Shown: piece by piece, positions 18,090 through 27,186 of the stretch
Layout of the letters: each line of letters starts with the position of its first letter
Position numbering within the stretch: position 1 is the stretch's first letter
Assembly (NCBI GenBank): GCA_938048185.1
Contig: CALIVT010000001.1
Coordinates: 62,001-126,000, forward strand
From: an uncultured Arenicella sp.
GTDB taxonomy: Bacteria > Pseudomonadota > Gammaproteobacteria > Arenicellales > Arenicellaceae
DNA length: 64,000 nt
Direction of reading: 5' to 3'
The notes under the pieces: model-generated
Databases searched by the model: none
Told to the model about the DNA's origin: nothing
What the model saw: only the letters and a program-made list of their open reading frames with translations
Translations under genes and position numbers: made by a program

Positions 18090-19964
18090 TTAAGATAACT
18101 CAGGCTTATCAATGAGTACCCCAATACTAACCTCAGTACCTTCTTGTGAACCATGCAAGCTCAACTCAAATTCGGCCTGATCGGCCCGGTATCGCATATT
18201 GGTCAGTCCTCGGCCGGATGTTCTGTTTTCTGGTAGTCCAACACCGTTATCTTTGATATAAATAAAAGCATAGTCTTTACCGTGGCGTTTTAACGGTGCG
18301 GTCGTGCTCAGGACAATGGTGTCGGCTTTGGCGTGTTTAATAACATTAGTGATGCACTCTTGCATGATACGTAACAAGTGAAGGGTTTTTTGCGGCCCAA
18401 GGTTCAGTGCTGGCGGCAAGTCAGACACTCGCCAATGTAACGATATGTTTTCGCTTTCTAAGCGCATTTGAATTCGATTTCTCAATAAGCCCAAGACTAC
18501 GTTTAAGTCATTATCAACTTCATCGAGTGAATCAATCATTAAACGTAAATCATCCAGCGCGGTGGTCAGTTCTTCGGCCAGTTCTTTATCTTCAGGGTAT
18601 TCTCGCTTTAGCCGACTTAAGGCGCCGATTAGGTTACTGCCAACGCCGTCGTGCATATCTCGCATTATTCGTTCACGCTCAGACACAAGCGCTTCGTTGC
18701 GCTCCTTTTCTCCAATCCTCTTATATGCCTGCTCAATTTTTTGTGATTTTTCGTTTATGCGTTTTTCGAGTGTTTGATTCAATTGCGCTGTCTCAGACAA
18801 TGCCATGATAAACCGCTGTATTAATACCAACCCAATAGCCGCAACTAATGGCGCAATGGCAAATTGAGTCATCATGCCGTTATAGTGAAATGCTAGGCCA
18901 TTAGTAAATAACCAGTCATGAATACCAAGCGTGATGATTGAGATATAACAAATTGCCAACGCAACCCCCTGTATCGATGGCATTAAAATGACTGATCGCA
19001 CCATCATCATCATTGGGTACAAACCAAATAGAATGACCAAGCCATTCCAGATAATTACATTAATTGAGTAATAGTTGCCCTCGGTGCCTAAAAAAACTAA
19101 AGACAACATGAGTAGTGCACCGCCAACAGAGAAAAGTGCCAACAGTTTCTCAACCCGCGGCCGTTTTTTATTTAGGTAGCGAAACGTGAATAATGAACCA
19201 CAGGCCACCATCATTCCTAATATGTAGCTAATACCTAAGTCCCACAGTTTATTTGGTAGTGGTATGTTCTGTATTAGAGTATGAACCACAAACAGTGTCA
19301 TGGAAAATGAAAAGGCCGCAAACCAAAAATACAAAGGCTCTTTACTAATGCGCGCGATTGCTAGCGTGAAGATACACAAAAACAAGCAAATAGATGCCGT
19401 CGCGTTAAGATAGGTTACACGTAGAAAATTTAGGCGAGCGTAACTGGGTTCGATGCTTGCCGACGGGCCGATATGAAATTGATTAATACGCCCCCATAGG
19501 TCTTGTGCTTCGAGTCTTAGCCAGATAGTGTTTTCACCTTGGTTCATAAAACTCTGGGGTACATTGTACAAAACAGGCCGATTCCAAAATCGCTTTAGCG
19601 GCTTGGCTGGTGATAAGTCACCCCCAACTTTAGCGCCATTAACGATTGCACCGATGGTCATGACATGACTAGGAATAAATAAAGACCAATCGGTATCAGG
19701 CTGCTTATCCAGCGTAAAGCTGGTTTTGTACCAAGCAACGCTCAGTGCATCATAGTGTTGGTCCCAAGAATGGGGTAGCGTAATTTCTTCACCGTTATCA
19801 GTAGGAAGTGTGTTGCTGTCAGTCGGATAAATACTTGCACGAGTGAAGGTAAACGAGTCTTCACCCAGATTCACATCATGTAATAAAAATAGGCTGGCGA
19901 GAATGGTCAAGCTGACCAATGCCACAATGAGCGCGATAACCGCTTTTGTAAATAAACTATTCAA
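18090..19964 (-). CDS. 7TM sensor histidine kinase (NarX/DesK class)
   Basis: Membrane sensor of 624 residues. It has an N-terminal helix, a periplasmic jelly-roll domain (about 40-180, of the 7TMR-DISM extracellular type), seven membrane helices (about 185-400), a coiled coil, and a HisKA_3 domain with phospho-acceptor His438 in ERERIMRDMHDGVGS. The ATPase domain follows, with the N box ECITNVIKHAKA and glycine boxes DNGVGLP and GRGLTNM. The response regulator gene ends two bases upstream, so the pair is one operon. The signal is unknown; the extracellular fold often binds carbohydrates. Confidence 0.92.
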   Translation of the reverse strand: MNSLFTKAVIALIVALVSLTILASLFLLHDVNLGEDSFTFTRASIYPTDSNTLPTDNGEEITLPHSWDQHYDALSVAWYKTSFTLDKQPDTDWSLFIPSHVMTIGAIVNGAKVGGDLSPAKPLKRFWNRPVLYNVPQSFMNQGENTIWLRLEAQDLWGRINQFHIGPSASIEPSYARLNFLRVTYLNATASICLFLCIFTLAIARISKEPLYFWFAAFSFSMTLFVVHTLIQNIPLPNKLWDLGISYILGMMVACGSLFTFRYLNKKRPRVEKLLALFSVGGALLMLSLVFLGTEGNYYSINVIIWNGLVILFGLYPMMMMVRSVILMPSIQGVALAICYISIITLGIHDWLFTNGLAFHYNGMMTQFAIAPLVAAIGLVLIQRFIMALSETAQLNQTLEKRINEKSQKIEQAYKRIGEKERNEALVSERERIMRDMHDGVGSNLIGALSRLKREYPEDKELAEELTTALDDLRLMIDSLDEVDNDLNVVLGLLRNRIQMRLESENISLHWRVSDLPPALNLGPQKTLHLLRIMQECITNVIKHAKADTIVLSTTAPLKRHGKDYAFIYIKDNGVGLPENRTSGRGLTNMRYRADQAEFELSLHGSQEGTEVSIGVLIDKPELS

Positions 19965-19966
19965 GT

Positions 19967-20611
19967 TTAAAGTTTAACCAAGCCCTGTTGCACAGCTTCA
20001 AACGCGGCTTCACTGCGCGAATTCACCGACATTTTTTCGTATATGTTTTGCACGTGTGAGCTAATAGTGTTCACCGAAATCTCCATATATTCAGCAATCT
20101 CCTTAAAGGTGAAACCCTTAACAATCATTTGCAATACCTCGATTTCACGCGCCGTAACGTCAATGGTTTCCGGTTCAGTCTCAGGGCTTTGAAAGCGCTT
20201 TAATAGGTGTCGAGCGATAGATGGACTAATGGGTGACTCGCCCGCCAACACGCTGCAGATAGCGTCAGCAATATCGGTATTTTGTCGCTCTTTTAACAAA
20301 TAACCCGTGGCGCCGGCTTCAATGGCTGAAATCACATTGTGGTCATCACCAAAGGCGGTAATTACCAGTACTTTGGGTTTACTTTTTAATTTTTGCAATT
20401 GCTTAATAAACTCAATGCCATTGCCGTCAGGCAAACCTAGATCCGCTAAAACGGCATCCACATTGGTATTGCTGTCTAAAAAACATCGAGCATCAGCTAA
20501 CGACGAACCGCTACCGACTAATTCTAAACGCCCGTCAGCCTCTACTGCTTCACATAGCTGTTTCAACGTTTGCGGGTGGTCTTCTAAAACGTAAATACGG
20601 CTGGCTGGCAT
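19967..20611 (-). CDS. LuxR/NarL-type response regulator
   Basis: Partner of the sensor kinase downstream. The receiver domain (residues 5-120) has the phospho-acceptor Asp57 in VLADLGLPDGNG. The C-terminal helix-turn-helix reads VTAREIEVLQMIVKG and FKEIAEYMEISVNTISSH. The ATG at 20611 is chosen over a TTG eight codons upstream. The gene is divergent from the exported-protein run starting at 20825, and the shared 210-bp gap has a near-perfect inverted repeat, so it may control that run. This is inference. Confidence 0.9.
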   Translation of the reverse strand: MPASRIYVLEDHPQTLKQLCEAVEADGRLELVGSGSSLADARCFLDSNTNVDAVLADLGLPDGNGIEFIKQLQKLKSKPKVLVITAFGDDHNVISAIEAGATGYLLKERQNTDIADAICSVLAGESPISPSIARHLLKRFQSPETEPETIDVTAREIEVLQMIVKGFTFKEIAEYMEISVNTISSHVQNIYEKMSVNSRSEAAFEAVQQGLVKL

Positions 20612-20685
20612 ATTAATTGAATGGCTAAGTAACAAGTTTTATTGGTTTGATTACATCCGTTGTACCACATATAAGCCAATGCCTT

Positions 20686-20707
20686 CTATGGTGTATTTAC
20701 ACTATAG
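20686..20707. promoter_or_regulatory. inverted repeat in divergent promoter region
   Basis: CTATGGTGTA and TACACTATAG are complementary except for one wobble position, with a two-base centre. It lies between the response regulator gene and the first gene of the exported-protein run, a natural place for a NarL-type operator. Confidence 0.4.
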
Positions 20708-20824
20708 GAAAAATATCCCACCGTCGTTAAAGTAAGTTTGGTACAGGTGAACTTAAAAAATCAACCCAGTTAGATAGTAGTAAACCACATTAAAAAACAA
20801 CACACTTATTTTCAATAACAAAAT

Positions 20825-22486
20825 ATGCAGCTACTCACACATACACGATTCTGTTTATGCGTCATCGGTTTTATTTTATCTTTAGCCGCACAAGCCCAAC
20901 AAGCTCCAGAAATAATAAAAATAAGCGGCGACATACAAGCGTTTGGGGATATCAGAAGTTCCAGATCCCAAATAAGCCCCAACGGGCAGTGGGTAGTGTT
21001 CATTGCCGATGCCGAACAAGATGAAAAAATAGAGCTCTACAGTGTGCCAATCGGCGGCGGCCCTAGAGTCAAGCTTAATAGTGCATTGCAGGCCGATGGC
21101 GATGTTACGTCTTTTTTTATCACGCCCGATAGCGCTCGTGTGGTGTTTATTGCCGACCGTCTGGTTGACAATAGATTTGAGCTCTTCTCGACCCCGATTC
21201 GTGGCGGCACAATTGCCCAGTTAAACAACAATTTAAGTACCACGCAAAGCGTCCAATCCGATATTAGCTTCGCCTATGGCCCAGCGCAGCAAACCGTATT
21301 GTATCGTGTGCAAAACCGGCCTAACCCGAACAGCGTAGAGGGCATTGAGACAGACTTATTCAGCGTTGACGCCAATGGTAATAATTTAACCCAACTGAAC
21401 CGGCCTGATCTACGCGCTAATCAGGCGGTGGTGCGACGCGTTGCGATCAGCCCCAACAACCGCTCGATTGCGTTTACCAGCACGTCTACCCGAGGTTCAA
21501 TTGCAGATGCTGAGCTGTTTATCACCGATATTGACGCCTCTTCACCGCCGATTCGAGTCAGCGCGCCGATTGGAGTTAGTAATGTTGGCCCAGTCAATAC
21601 ATTTTTTTCGAGGTATACGCCCGATGGGCAACGCATTCTGTACTTACAACAATTCAATAACCGAAGACAATTATTCAGCTTGCCAGCACAAGGTGGTACG
21701 CCTATTCGCCTGCAGCAGCTGGATCAAAACGTTGAAACCGCCTCAATTAGAATTGCTGCCAACAGCCAACGGGTAATCTACGCGCTTGGCTCAACTTTTG
21801 AAGCAGAACTTTACAGCGTACCAACCACTGGAGGCAGCCCTGTTTCTTTGGATACCACCAGTTTAACTGCGTCAATCACCTTTGTTAATAATGATCAGCA
21901 AGTGCTGTATCAGGTAGAAAATCCTGATGGATTGCGTTTGATCTCGGTGACTGGCGGCTCACCCACGGCAATAGATGGCCCTGGAGCGCTAGACGGTGAT
22001 GTTGGTTTCTTGAGCGGCCGCTCAAAAAATATAACGCCAGACCAAACCAATATTGTCTATCGTGCGCGGCGCAATATACCTAATGGGACTATTTTTGATT
22101 TGCGCAGTGTATCCAGCATGGGCGGCACGCCGCGAATATTAGAGCCCATGAATACGGCGCAATTTAGTATTACGCCAGACAGCAAACAGGTGATTTACAC
22201 AAGCCGAGATACAAGCAATGGCGGTGATATAAGAATGCTATTTGCCGTAGACGTGGCCGGCGGTGAGCCCAAAAACATAAGCGGCGAACTGCCGTTTATG
22301 AGCAGCGTTAGTGATTTTCAAATTAGCCCCGACAGCAGAACCGTGGTGTTTCGCGCTGACAAAGACATCTTTGATAAATTTGAACTGTTTGCCGTCACCT
22401 TACCACCCCTGTCTAACCCTGAGGACGAACAAATTTGCTTGCCGATAAAGGCTAAAAACAACCAGTTTGCCGTGGTGTGTTTATAG
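20825..22486 (+). CDS. exported TolB-like propeller protein with C-terminal hairpin tag
   Basis: A 553-residue exported protein with a Sec signal peptide ending near AAQAQ. The body is a series of repeats of about 45 residues with blades such as ISPNGQWVVFIADAEQDEKIELYSVP, ITPDSARVVFIAD and ISPDSRTVVFRAD, typical of PD40/TolB propellers. The last 20 residues are separate in character: after a Pro/Asp/Glu linker (PPLSNPEDEQ), the chain ends CLPIKAKNNQFAVVCL. This ending recurs in other proteins of the window and is duplicated almost exactly at 24197-24292. No membrane anchor follows, so the ending itself may act in localisation or assembly. Confidence 0.85.
   Translation: MQLLTHTRFCLCVIGFILSLAAQAQQAPEIIKISGDIQAFGDIRSSRSQISPNGQWVVFIADAEQDEKIELYSVPIGGGPRVKLNSALQADGDVTSFFITPDSARVVFIADRLVDNRFELFSTPIRGGTIAQLNNNLSTTQSVQSDISFAYGPAQQTVLYRVQNRPNPNSVEGIETDLFSVDANGNNLTQLNRPDLRANQAVVRRVAISPNNRSIAFTSTSTRGSIADAELFITDIDASSPPIRVSAPIGVSNVGPVNTFFSRYTPDGQRILYLQQFNNRRQLFSLPAQGGTPIRLQQLDQNVETASIRIAANSQRVIYALGSTFEAELYSVPTTGGSPVSLDTTSLTASITFVNNDQQVLYQVENPDGLRLISVTGGSPTAIDGPGALDGDVGFLSGRSKNITPDQTNIVYRARRNIPNGTIFDLRSVSSMGGTPRILEPMNTAQFSITPDSKQVIYTSRDTSNGGDIRMLFAVDVAGGEPKNISGELPFMSSVSDFQISPDSRTVVFRADKDIFDKFELFAVTLPPLSNPEDEQICLPIKAKNNQFAVVCL
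22391..22486 (+). repeat. 96-bp duplicated C-terminal cassette, copy 1
   Basis: This stretch encodes the last 31 residues of the propeller protein. Compared base by base with 24197-24292 it has about 91 of 96 identical positions, with the stop codon changed from TAG to TGA. Confidence 0.85.
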
Positions 22487-22515
22487 ACAGCAGTCCACAC
22501 ATAGGAGACCAAAAA

Positions 22516-22959
22516 ATGAAATTCACTTTTGCTATTTTCATGATTTTAATCATCAATTCAATATCTGCGAATGCACAAGAAGCTCAATGCCCCGAAGGCC
22601 AGCTTTACGGATGTGGAGCTTTTTATACGCAACTTTTTCCACCAATTACTCGAACTATTTGTGGTTGCTTCAACGAACCAGAGCAGCCAATTGATCGAGG
22701 TTCTAGGTCTTTAAAAAGTTGTAGCAATGAATGCCTGTTTGATGGGTTTCGCACAGACTCAGGTTGTAGTTGTTTGCCTGGCCCTATAGTTATTCCGACC
22801 AGAGAAACACCGGAATTTGAATTCAGTGAGTTTAAAGAGCTTCAAAAACTAAAGCAGAAATCCCCTGAGTTGTACGACATCTATATTGATACCCAAATAA
22901 ACGGCAATAGGTCAAAACCCCCGCTTACAATTGATGAGTTTAGAGCGTTATTCAAATAA
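22516..22959 (+). CDS. small cysteine-rich exported protein
   Basis: A 147-residue product. The ATG at 22516 follows an AGGAG site and gives a Sec signal peptide (residues 1-20, ending ISANA), so the longer frame from 22477 is not used. The mature N-terminal half has eight Cys (25, 33, 49, 51, 69, 73, 84, 86), enough for four disulfides, including two CxC pairs. The C-terminal half is charged and helical (FSEFKELQKLKQKSPEL). I do not recognise the family. It is the second gene of the rightward run. Confidence 0.8.
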   Translation: MKFTFAIFMILIINSISANAQEAQCPEGQLYGCGAFYTQLFPPITRTICGCFNEPEQPIDRGSRSLKSCSNECLFDGFRTDSGCSCLPGPIVIPTRETPEFEFSEFKELQKLKQKSPELYDIYIDTQINGNRSKPPLTIDEFRALFK

Positions 22960-22984
22960 TTGAAATTGTAGACAGAGAACCAAC

Positions 22985-23536
22985 ATGCATATTCGAACTA
23001 AGCTGACAACGCCACTATTAACTATGTTTCTGTTTTCTGGTCATACGGCTCTGGCTCATAACAAGGTGGTAGTGGTGCCTATGGCGGGCGACGATGTAAT
23101 TGTTGAAGTGCCTGCTGAACTAACGCCCACCACGCCCATTGCCAATGTGAACACTAATCAAAATGATTACACGATTAGCGCATTGACCGTCATCGATAAG
23201 ATCACCGGGCTTGAATGGCAACGCCAAGACGATGACGTGACTCGTAATTGGGATGATGCTTGGAATTATTGCGCAGGTTTAGACTTAGACAACCATCAAG
23301 ATTGGCGATTACCAGCCATCAAAGAGCTGCAATCCATTTTTGATTATGGGCAAGTAACGCCGCCCGCCATTGACCAAGTGGCATTCCCAAATACCGACTC
23401 TACTTTTTATTGGTCAGCAACTACTTTTTCAAACTCTGTTAGCTCTGCTTGGCTAATATTTTTTGGTGTTAACAGCTTAAACATTTTCGACGCAGGCAAG
23501 GGTAACGACAACTTATTCGTTCGTTGCGTCCGATGA
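22985..23536 (+). CDS. exported DUF1566 (Lcl C-terminal domain) protein
   Basis: Signal peptide to about residue 24 (TALA), then a mature start HNKVVVVPMAGDDV, nearly the same as that of the protein at 28416-29441. The DUF1566 domain covers about residues 70-183, with IDKITGLEWQRQDDD, WDDAWNYCAGL, DWRLPAIKELQSI, FYWSATTF and the final FVRCVR. This C-type-lectin-like fold is found in surface adhesins such as Legionella Lcl. The gene is the first of two DUF1566 genes in a row. Ligands are unknown. Confidence 0.88.
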   Translation: MHIRTKLTTPLLTMFLFSGHTALAHNKVVVVPMAGDDVIVEVPAELTPTTPIANVNTNQNDYTISALTVIDKITGLEWQRQDDDVTRNWDDAWNYCAGLDLDNHQDWRLPAIKELQSIFDYGQVTPPAIDQVAFPNTDSTFYWSATTFSNSVSSAWLIFFGVNSLNIFDAGKGNDNLFVRCVR

Positions 23537-23610
23537 AAGTTTAGTGGTCTCACAAGGTAAATATAACTTGTTGGTCTTTTCAGTGAATAGCTAACTGTTC
23601 AGAGAAACAT

Positions 23611-24075
23611 ATGAAAACAATAAAATTGACAACGAATTTCAAATCGCTTTTGCCAGCTCTCTTTTTGAATTTCACCATCCTCATTTTGTGGCCAGTCTAT
23701 GCGACAAATGACGTATGGGTCGACAATGGAGATGGCACGGTTAGCGATGTGGCAACAGGCCTAATTTGGGAACAAATACTTGACGGCTCTGCAAATAATT
23801 ACTCTGAAGCTATCACTTATTGTGACAATTTGAGCTTAGCGGGCTATACAGATTGGCGACTGCCTGATGTGAAAGAATTAACCAGCGTGGTTGATTATCG
23901 AAATTACCAGCCAGCAGTGGATGCAGGTGCTTTTCCTGCGACCAATAACATTGAATTTTGGTCTTCCTCAGAATTTGCCAGCGACACGAGTCAAGCATGG
24001 CGTGTAGATTTTGTAGATGGGCGGGTAATTGCCTCCAACAAAGCGGTCGATAACTTGGCACGCTGTGTTCGCTAA
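23611..24075 (+). CDS. exported DUF1566 protein, second copy
   Basis: A 154-residue protein with a signal peptide ending near WPVYA. The DUF1566 domain follows directly: VWVDNGDGTVSDVATGLIWEQ, YSEAITYCDNLSLAGY, DWRLPDVKELTSVVDYR, EFWSSSEFA and a final LARCVR. It shares the fold but only moderate identity with the gene just upstream, and lacks the VVVVPM start. Tandem placement suggests an old duplication. Confidence 0.88.
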   Translation: MKTIKLTTNFKSLLPALFLNFTILILWPVYATNDVWVDNGDGTVSDVATGLIWEQILDGSANNYSEAITYCDNLSLAGYTDWRLPDVKELTSVVDYRNYQPAVDAGAFPATNNIEFWSSSEFASDTSQAWRVDFVDGRVIASNKAVDNLARCVR

Positions 24076-24118
24076 AAACGCACTCTCTTAACCACTTTAA
24101 TTTTACTTAGCGATCACT

Positions 24119-24292
24119 ATGCCACCACTCAATAAATTGTCCAAAAGCTGTTTATCAGTCGCCGTTGTTAACGCGCTTGCCTCACTGCTGAGCGATGCCG
24201 TCACCTTACCACCCCTGCCTAACCCTGAGGACGAACAACTTTGCTTGCCGATAAAGGCTAAAAACAACAAGTTTGCCGTGGTGTGTTTATGA
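24119..24292 (+). CDS. 57-residue mini-protein: signal-like start plus hairpin tag
   Basis: A short complete frame from ATG at 24119 to TGA at 24290. Residues 1-26 (MPPLNKLSKSCLSVAVVNAL...) have the make-up of a signal peptide: basic, then hydrophobic, then Ala. The remaining 31 residues are almost identical to the C-terminus of the protein at 20825-22486 and end CLPIKAKNNKFAVVCL. The stop overlaps the ATG of the lipoprotein gene at 24289 by four bases. It may be a functional mini-protein that carries only the tag, or the remnant of a copied propeller gene with the middle deleted. No strong ribosome site precedes it. Confidence 0.5.
   Translation: MPPLNKLSKSCLSVAVVNALASLLSDAVTLPPLPNPEDEQLCLPIKAKNNKFAVVCL
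24197..24292 (+). repeat. 96-bp duplicated C-terminal cassette, copy 2
   Basis: Second copy of 22391-22486. Identity starts abruptly at GCCGTCACC and ends at the stop codon, so the copied unit corresponds exactly to the linker and tag, not to a larger block. Confidence 0.85.
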
Positions 24293-25224
24293 AAATTAAA
24301 TCAAAGGCCTCGGCTATTAAAAACGGGTTTCTAGTATTGGCCTTCATGGGTGGTAGTTTGCTGTGCGTGGCGTGTTCCAGTGAGGGTGACGAAGCCGCCG
24401 TGCGGCAAACACAAGCACAACAGCAAAGCACAGTGATTGCTACCAAAGATGGCATTCACCTAACACAGGCGCATTTAGATGCCGCGTTTAAAATTGATGT
24501 GGCGTTCAGCGCTAAATCGCATTTAACACCAGCTGAGAGAAAAGAATTAAAAGATCTGACCATTGCGGAGTTTCTACAAGACCCACAAGCCACCCTTGAT
24601 TCGCTCAATGAAATGATTGCTGAGGTCGACTCGATGGCAGAGGTCGAAACTCAAGCCAGCCTTCCAAAAACGACTGGCGTTTCAGCTGGGGGTTCAGGTG
24701 TCGTTTCTAATGGCAATGTAGCGCAAGGACATTTACAACTGCGTCAAGCACTCAGAGTAATGAATCAGAATAGCGGCACTAACGCACGATTTTCGGACAA
24801 TAGTTTTGGTGGAGTGAACGTGAATCAATTGCGAACCTTTATTGCTGGCTCGCAATTAAGTTCATCAAGCTATAACGCTCACGGCTCAGGGCAGCGTACC
24901 TTTACCATGTGCTCGAATGGAACCTTTCGCTATTACTATGGCTCGTTGTCCAGTGTGTCACCGTCAGTGGGTGGCGGTGAAGTAACAGGAATAAGCGAAG
25001 CCAGTGCTAGCGGCTATTGGGATGCCTATCAAGAAGGGGGCAATATTGCGCTGTTGCTATTCAGCAGCGATGTTGGGTTTCTTGATGAAAGTCTAAACAA
25101 TACTGGCTTGTTGCCAATGCCCATTGCGGCGTATCAACACGATGCCATCCAGCTTGGCCAGCGCGGGCAAGCTCCAACAGCAGATATGTTACTAGCAAGA
25201 ACAATGCATGCAGGGTGTAACTAA
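24289..25224 (+). CDS. putative lipoprotein of unknown function
   Basis: A 311-residue protein. The N-terminus is basic then hydrophobic, followed by LLCVACSS. Cys29 could be lipidated, though the residue at -3 is unusual. The middle is a charged helical region (LTPAERKELKDLTIAEFL) and a Gly/Ser-rich segment. The C-terminal part (TFTMCSNGTFRYYYGSLSSVS and SGYWDAYQEGGNIALLLFSSD) is beta-rich and resembles small beta-barrel or META-like repeats. I do not recognise the family. Its ATG overlaps the mini-gene's stop, so the two are coupled. Confidence 0.75.
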   Translation: MKIKSKASAIKNGFLVLAFMGGSLLCVACSSEGDEAAVRQTQAQQQSTVIATKDGIHLTQAHLDAAFKIDVAFSAKSHLTPAERKELKDLTIAEFLQDPQATLDSLNEMIAEVDSMAEVETQASLPKTTGVSAGGSGVVSNGNVAQGHLQLRQALRVMNQNSGTNARFSDNSFGGVNVNQLRTFIAGSQLSSSSYNAHGSGQRTFTMCSNGTFRYYYGSLSSVSPSVGGGEVTGISEASASGYWDAYQEGGNIALLLFSSDVGFLDESLNNTGLLPMPIAAYQHDAIQLGQRGQAPTADMLLARTMHAGCN

Positions 25225-25272
25225 CCCAAGCCGAAGTTTACTAAAAACATAACCTTACTTAAGGAGACAGAA

Positions 25273-27129
25273 ATGTGTCACACAACTAGAAGTTTTTTGG
25301 CTGTATTATTTTTACCGTTGCTATTTACAACATTCAACTTGAATGCCCAAGTTGATAAGAAAAAAATTATATTGCCCAAATTACAGACTACGGTTGGTCA
25401 AAATATACCCCTTGAGAATCTTAAAATAAAATCATCGATTCCAGTCGTCATAGAGCAACGCCCTTTACTTAAAGGTGAAAAGAAGATTGTTTTTAGTTTT
25501 CCTGACCGTACACGCGCCTCAATAAACTCTGTTGGAATGAGTGTGGAAGTGCTTTACGGCGATCGCAATTTTTTAGGAAACGGCGGTGGGAGCACCAAAG
25601 TAATTGAAGCTCAGCCGACTAACTGGGCAAATAGCTTTGAAGCAATTCTGCCTCAAGTCGATTCTAGTAACACTTTTAAATTTGAACCTGGTGAAACTGT
25701 TTATTTTTCTGTTCGATTAACATCAAGCGATGCTCAAAAAGTAGAACATACTGAAACTAATTCATTTGTTATGCCGGCTCCGATTATCGTCGGGATTATG
25801 GGAGATTCATTTGCAGCAGGTGAGGGTGCGCCGGAGCGAAAGTCATCTAACTGGCGAAATGTTCAATGGTCTGATGGGCGTTATAGTGACTCACATAACT
25901 CTACTAAATCGGGAGCAAGGGTAGGTTGTAATGAATTTGCGCAGGCTCACCCTGAACTTTGGGTTGTGTGCAAAAGTTGGGCTATTACTGGCGCTACTAT
26001 TCAAGACCAAAGTGATGAATTAGAAATTAGCGGTGGACTGACTTCGGACTACCAAGCCGATAGAGAACTGGTTCATGCTCTAAGCGAAAAGAAAGAAACG
26101 CAAGTAGATGGGCAGTTAGTACGTGCTGCAAACTGGCTTGATTCCCGTGGGTATGAAAACGTTGATGTGCTGGTATTTTCTTTGGGTGGTAATGATGCTG
26201 GTTTCGGAAAAATAATAAAGTGGTCGATATTATGGTCAGATGACTACGATGATTGGGTTGATTATGTTGATTCAGGATTAAGCATTACTAGTGAGAGAAT
26301 TCCTTTGATCGATTTTGCGATTCAAGAAGCCGTTAATCCCACTAATATGTTTTGGTTAAATTACCCTGACTTAACTCGGAATGAATTCGGCACGTTTTCA
26401 CAGTTGCCAGAACAAGGCAGCTCGTTCGATAGCAGTTTTAGGGAGAGAATTGCCCGTAACGGGGTAAGTGTTACCGAACTGAGGGGGGCTTCTAGAATTT
26501 TACGCAACCACATAAATCCAAAAATTGCAGAGTGGTGTGGCCAAATCAGCTACTGCTCTTTATTAGATGTACAAGAACGTGCTTTCAGAAACGGAATAGG
26601 CAACTCTAATGATCGCGATCGTTGGTTTAATACGTTTTTTGATTCGCAATACAGAGTTCAAGGAAGCTGGGATGGATCTGTTCATCCGAATGAAAAAGGA
26701 CACAAGGAAATTTATACACCCCTAATACGCGATGCAATTGAAGACCTATATTCTCCTCAGTCAGGTTCTTTCTATGCCAACATCAGGGCAGAGCGTGAAT
26801 CGGCACGTAATGAACGCCGGGCTGAGCGAGCGGCGCAATTACGAGAGGACATTGAAAGACGTTTTGGTGAAATAGCCACTCAATCGGGACGAACTAATAT
26901 CGGCAAATTGCAACGTGAGATTAAGCTTAAAGCCGATAAGATTGACCGTAGAACGTACGCGAAACTTTTGGCCAGAAAAAAAGCGTTACCGCCATTAGAA
27001 CTGTTTGATGAAAAAGGGCGAATGTTTGTTTCTAAAAAAGCATATAAAGAGCTGATTCAAGAATACAAAGATAAACCTGGTTTACTTAAAAAAATACAGA
27101 GCCAGATAGTTGTTTTAAAAGATAGGTAG
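25273..27129 (+). CDS. exported SGNH/GDSL-like esterase with coiled-coil tail
   Basis: A 618-residue protein with a Sec signal ending NLNAQ and a strong AGGAG ribosome site. A beta-rich N-terminal domain (30-165) precedes an SGNH hydrolase domain: block I IMGDSFAAGEG with nucleophile Ser179, the block III-like FSLGGNDAG (302-310) with Asn307, and block V SVHPNEKGH with His471. This suggests an esterase or lipase acting outside the cytoplasm. The last 120 residues are highly charged and helical (ESARNERRAERAAQLRED), probably a coiled coil. Its natural substrate may be acylated polysaccharide or lipid. Confidence 0.85.
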   Translation: MCHTTRSFLAVLFLPLLFTTFNLNAQVDKKKIILPKLQTTVGQNIPLENLKIKSSIPVVIEQRPLLKGEKKIVFSFPDRTRASINSVGMSVEVLYGDRNFLGNGGGSTKVIEAQPTNWANSFEAILPQVDSSNTFKFEPGETVYFSVRLTSSDAQKVEHTETNSFVMPAPIIVGIMGDSFAAGEGAPERKSSNWRNVQWSDGRYSDSHNSTKSGARVGCNEFAQAHPELWVVCKSWAITGATIQDQSDELEISGGLTSDYQADRELVHALSEKKETQVDGQLVRAANWLDSRGYENVDVLVFSLGGNDAGFGKIIKWSILWSDDYDDWVDYVDSGLSITSERIPLIDFAIQEAVNPTNMFWLNYPDLTRNEFGTFSQLPEQGSSFDSSFRERIARNGVSVTELRGASRILRNHINPKIAEWCGQISYCSLLDVQERAFRNGIGNSNDRDRWFNTFFDSQYRVQGSWDGSVHPNEKGHKEIYTPLIRDAIEDLYSPQSGSFYANIRAERESARNERRAERAAQLREDIERRFGEIATQSGRTNIGKLQREIKLKADKIDRRTYAKLLARKKALPPLELFDEKGRMFVSKKAYKELIQEYKDKPGLLKKIQSQIVVLKDR

Positions 27130-27186
27130 TGTCTGTTTAGGTCGCTTGAAGCATACACAGTAAACAATTTCTTAATAGGAGCCGTT

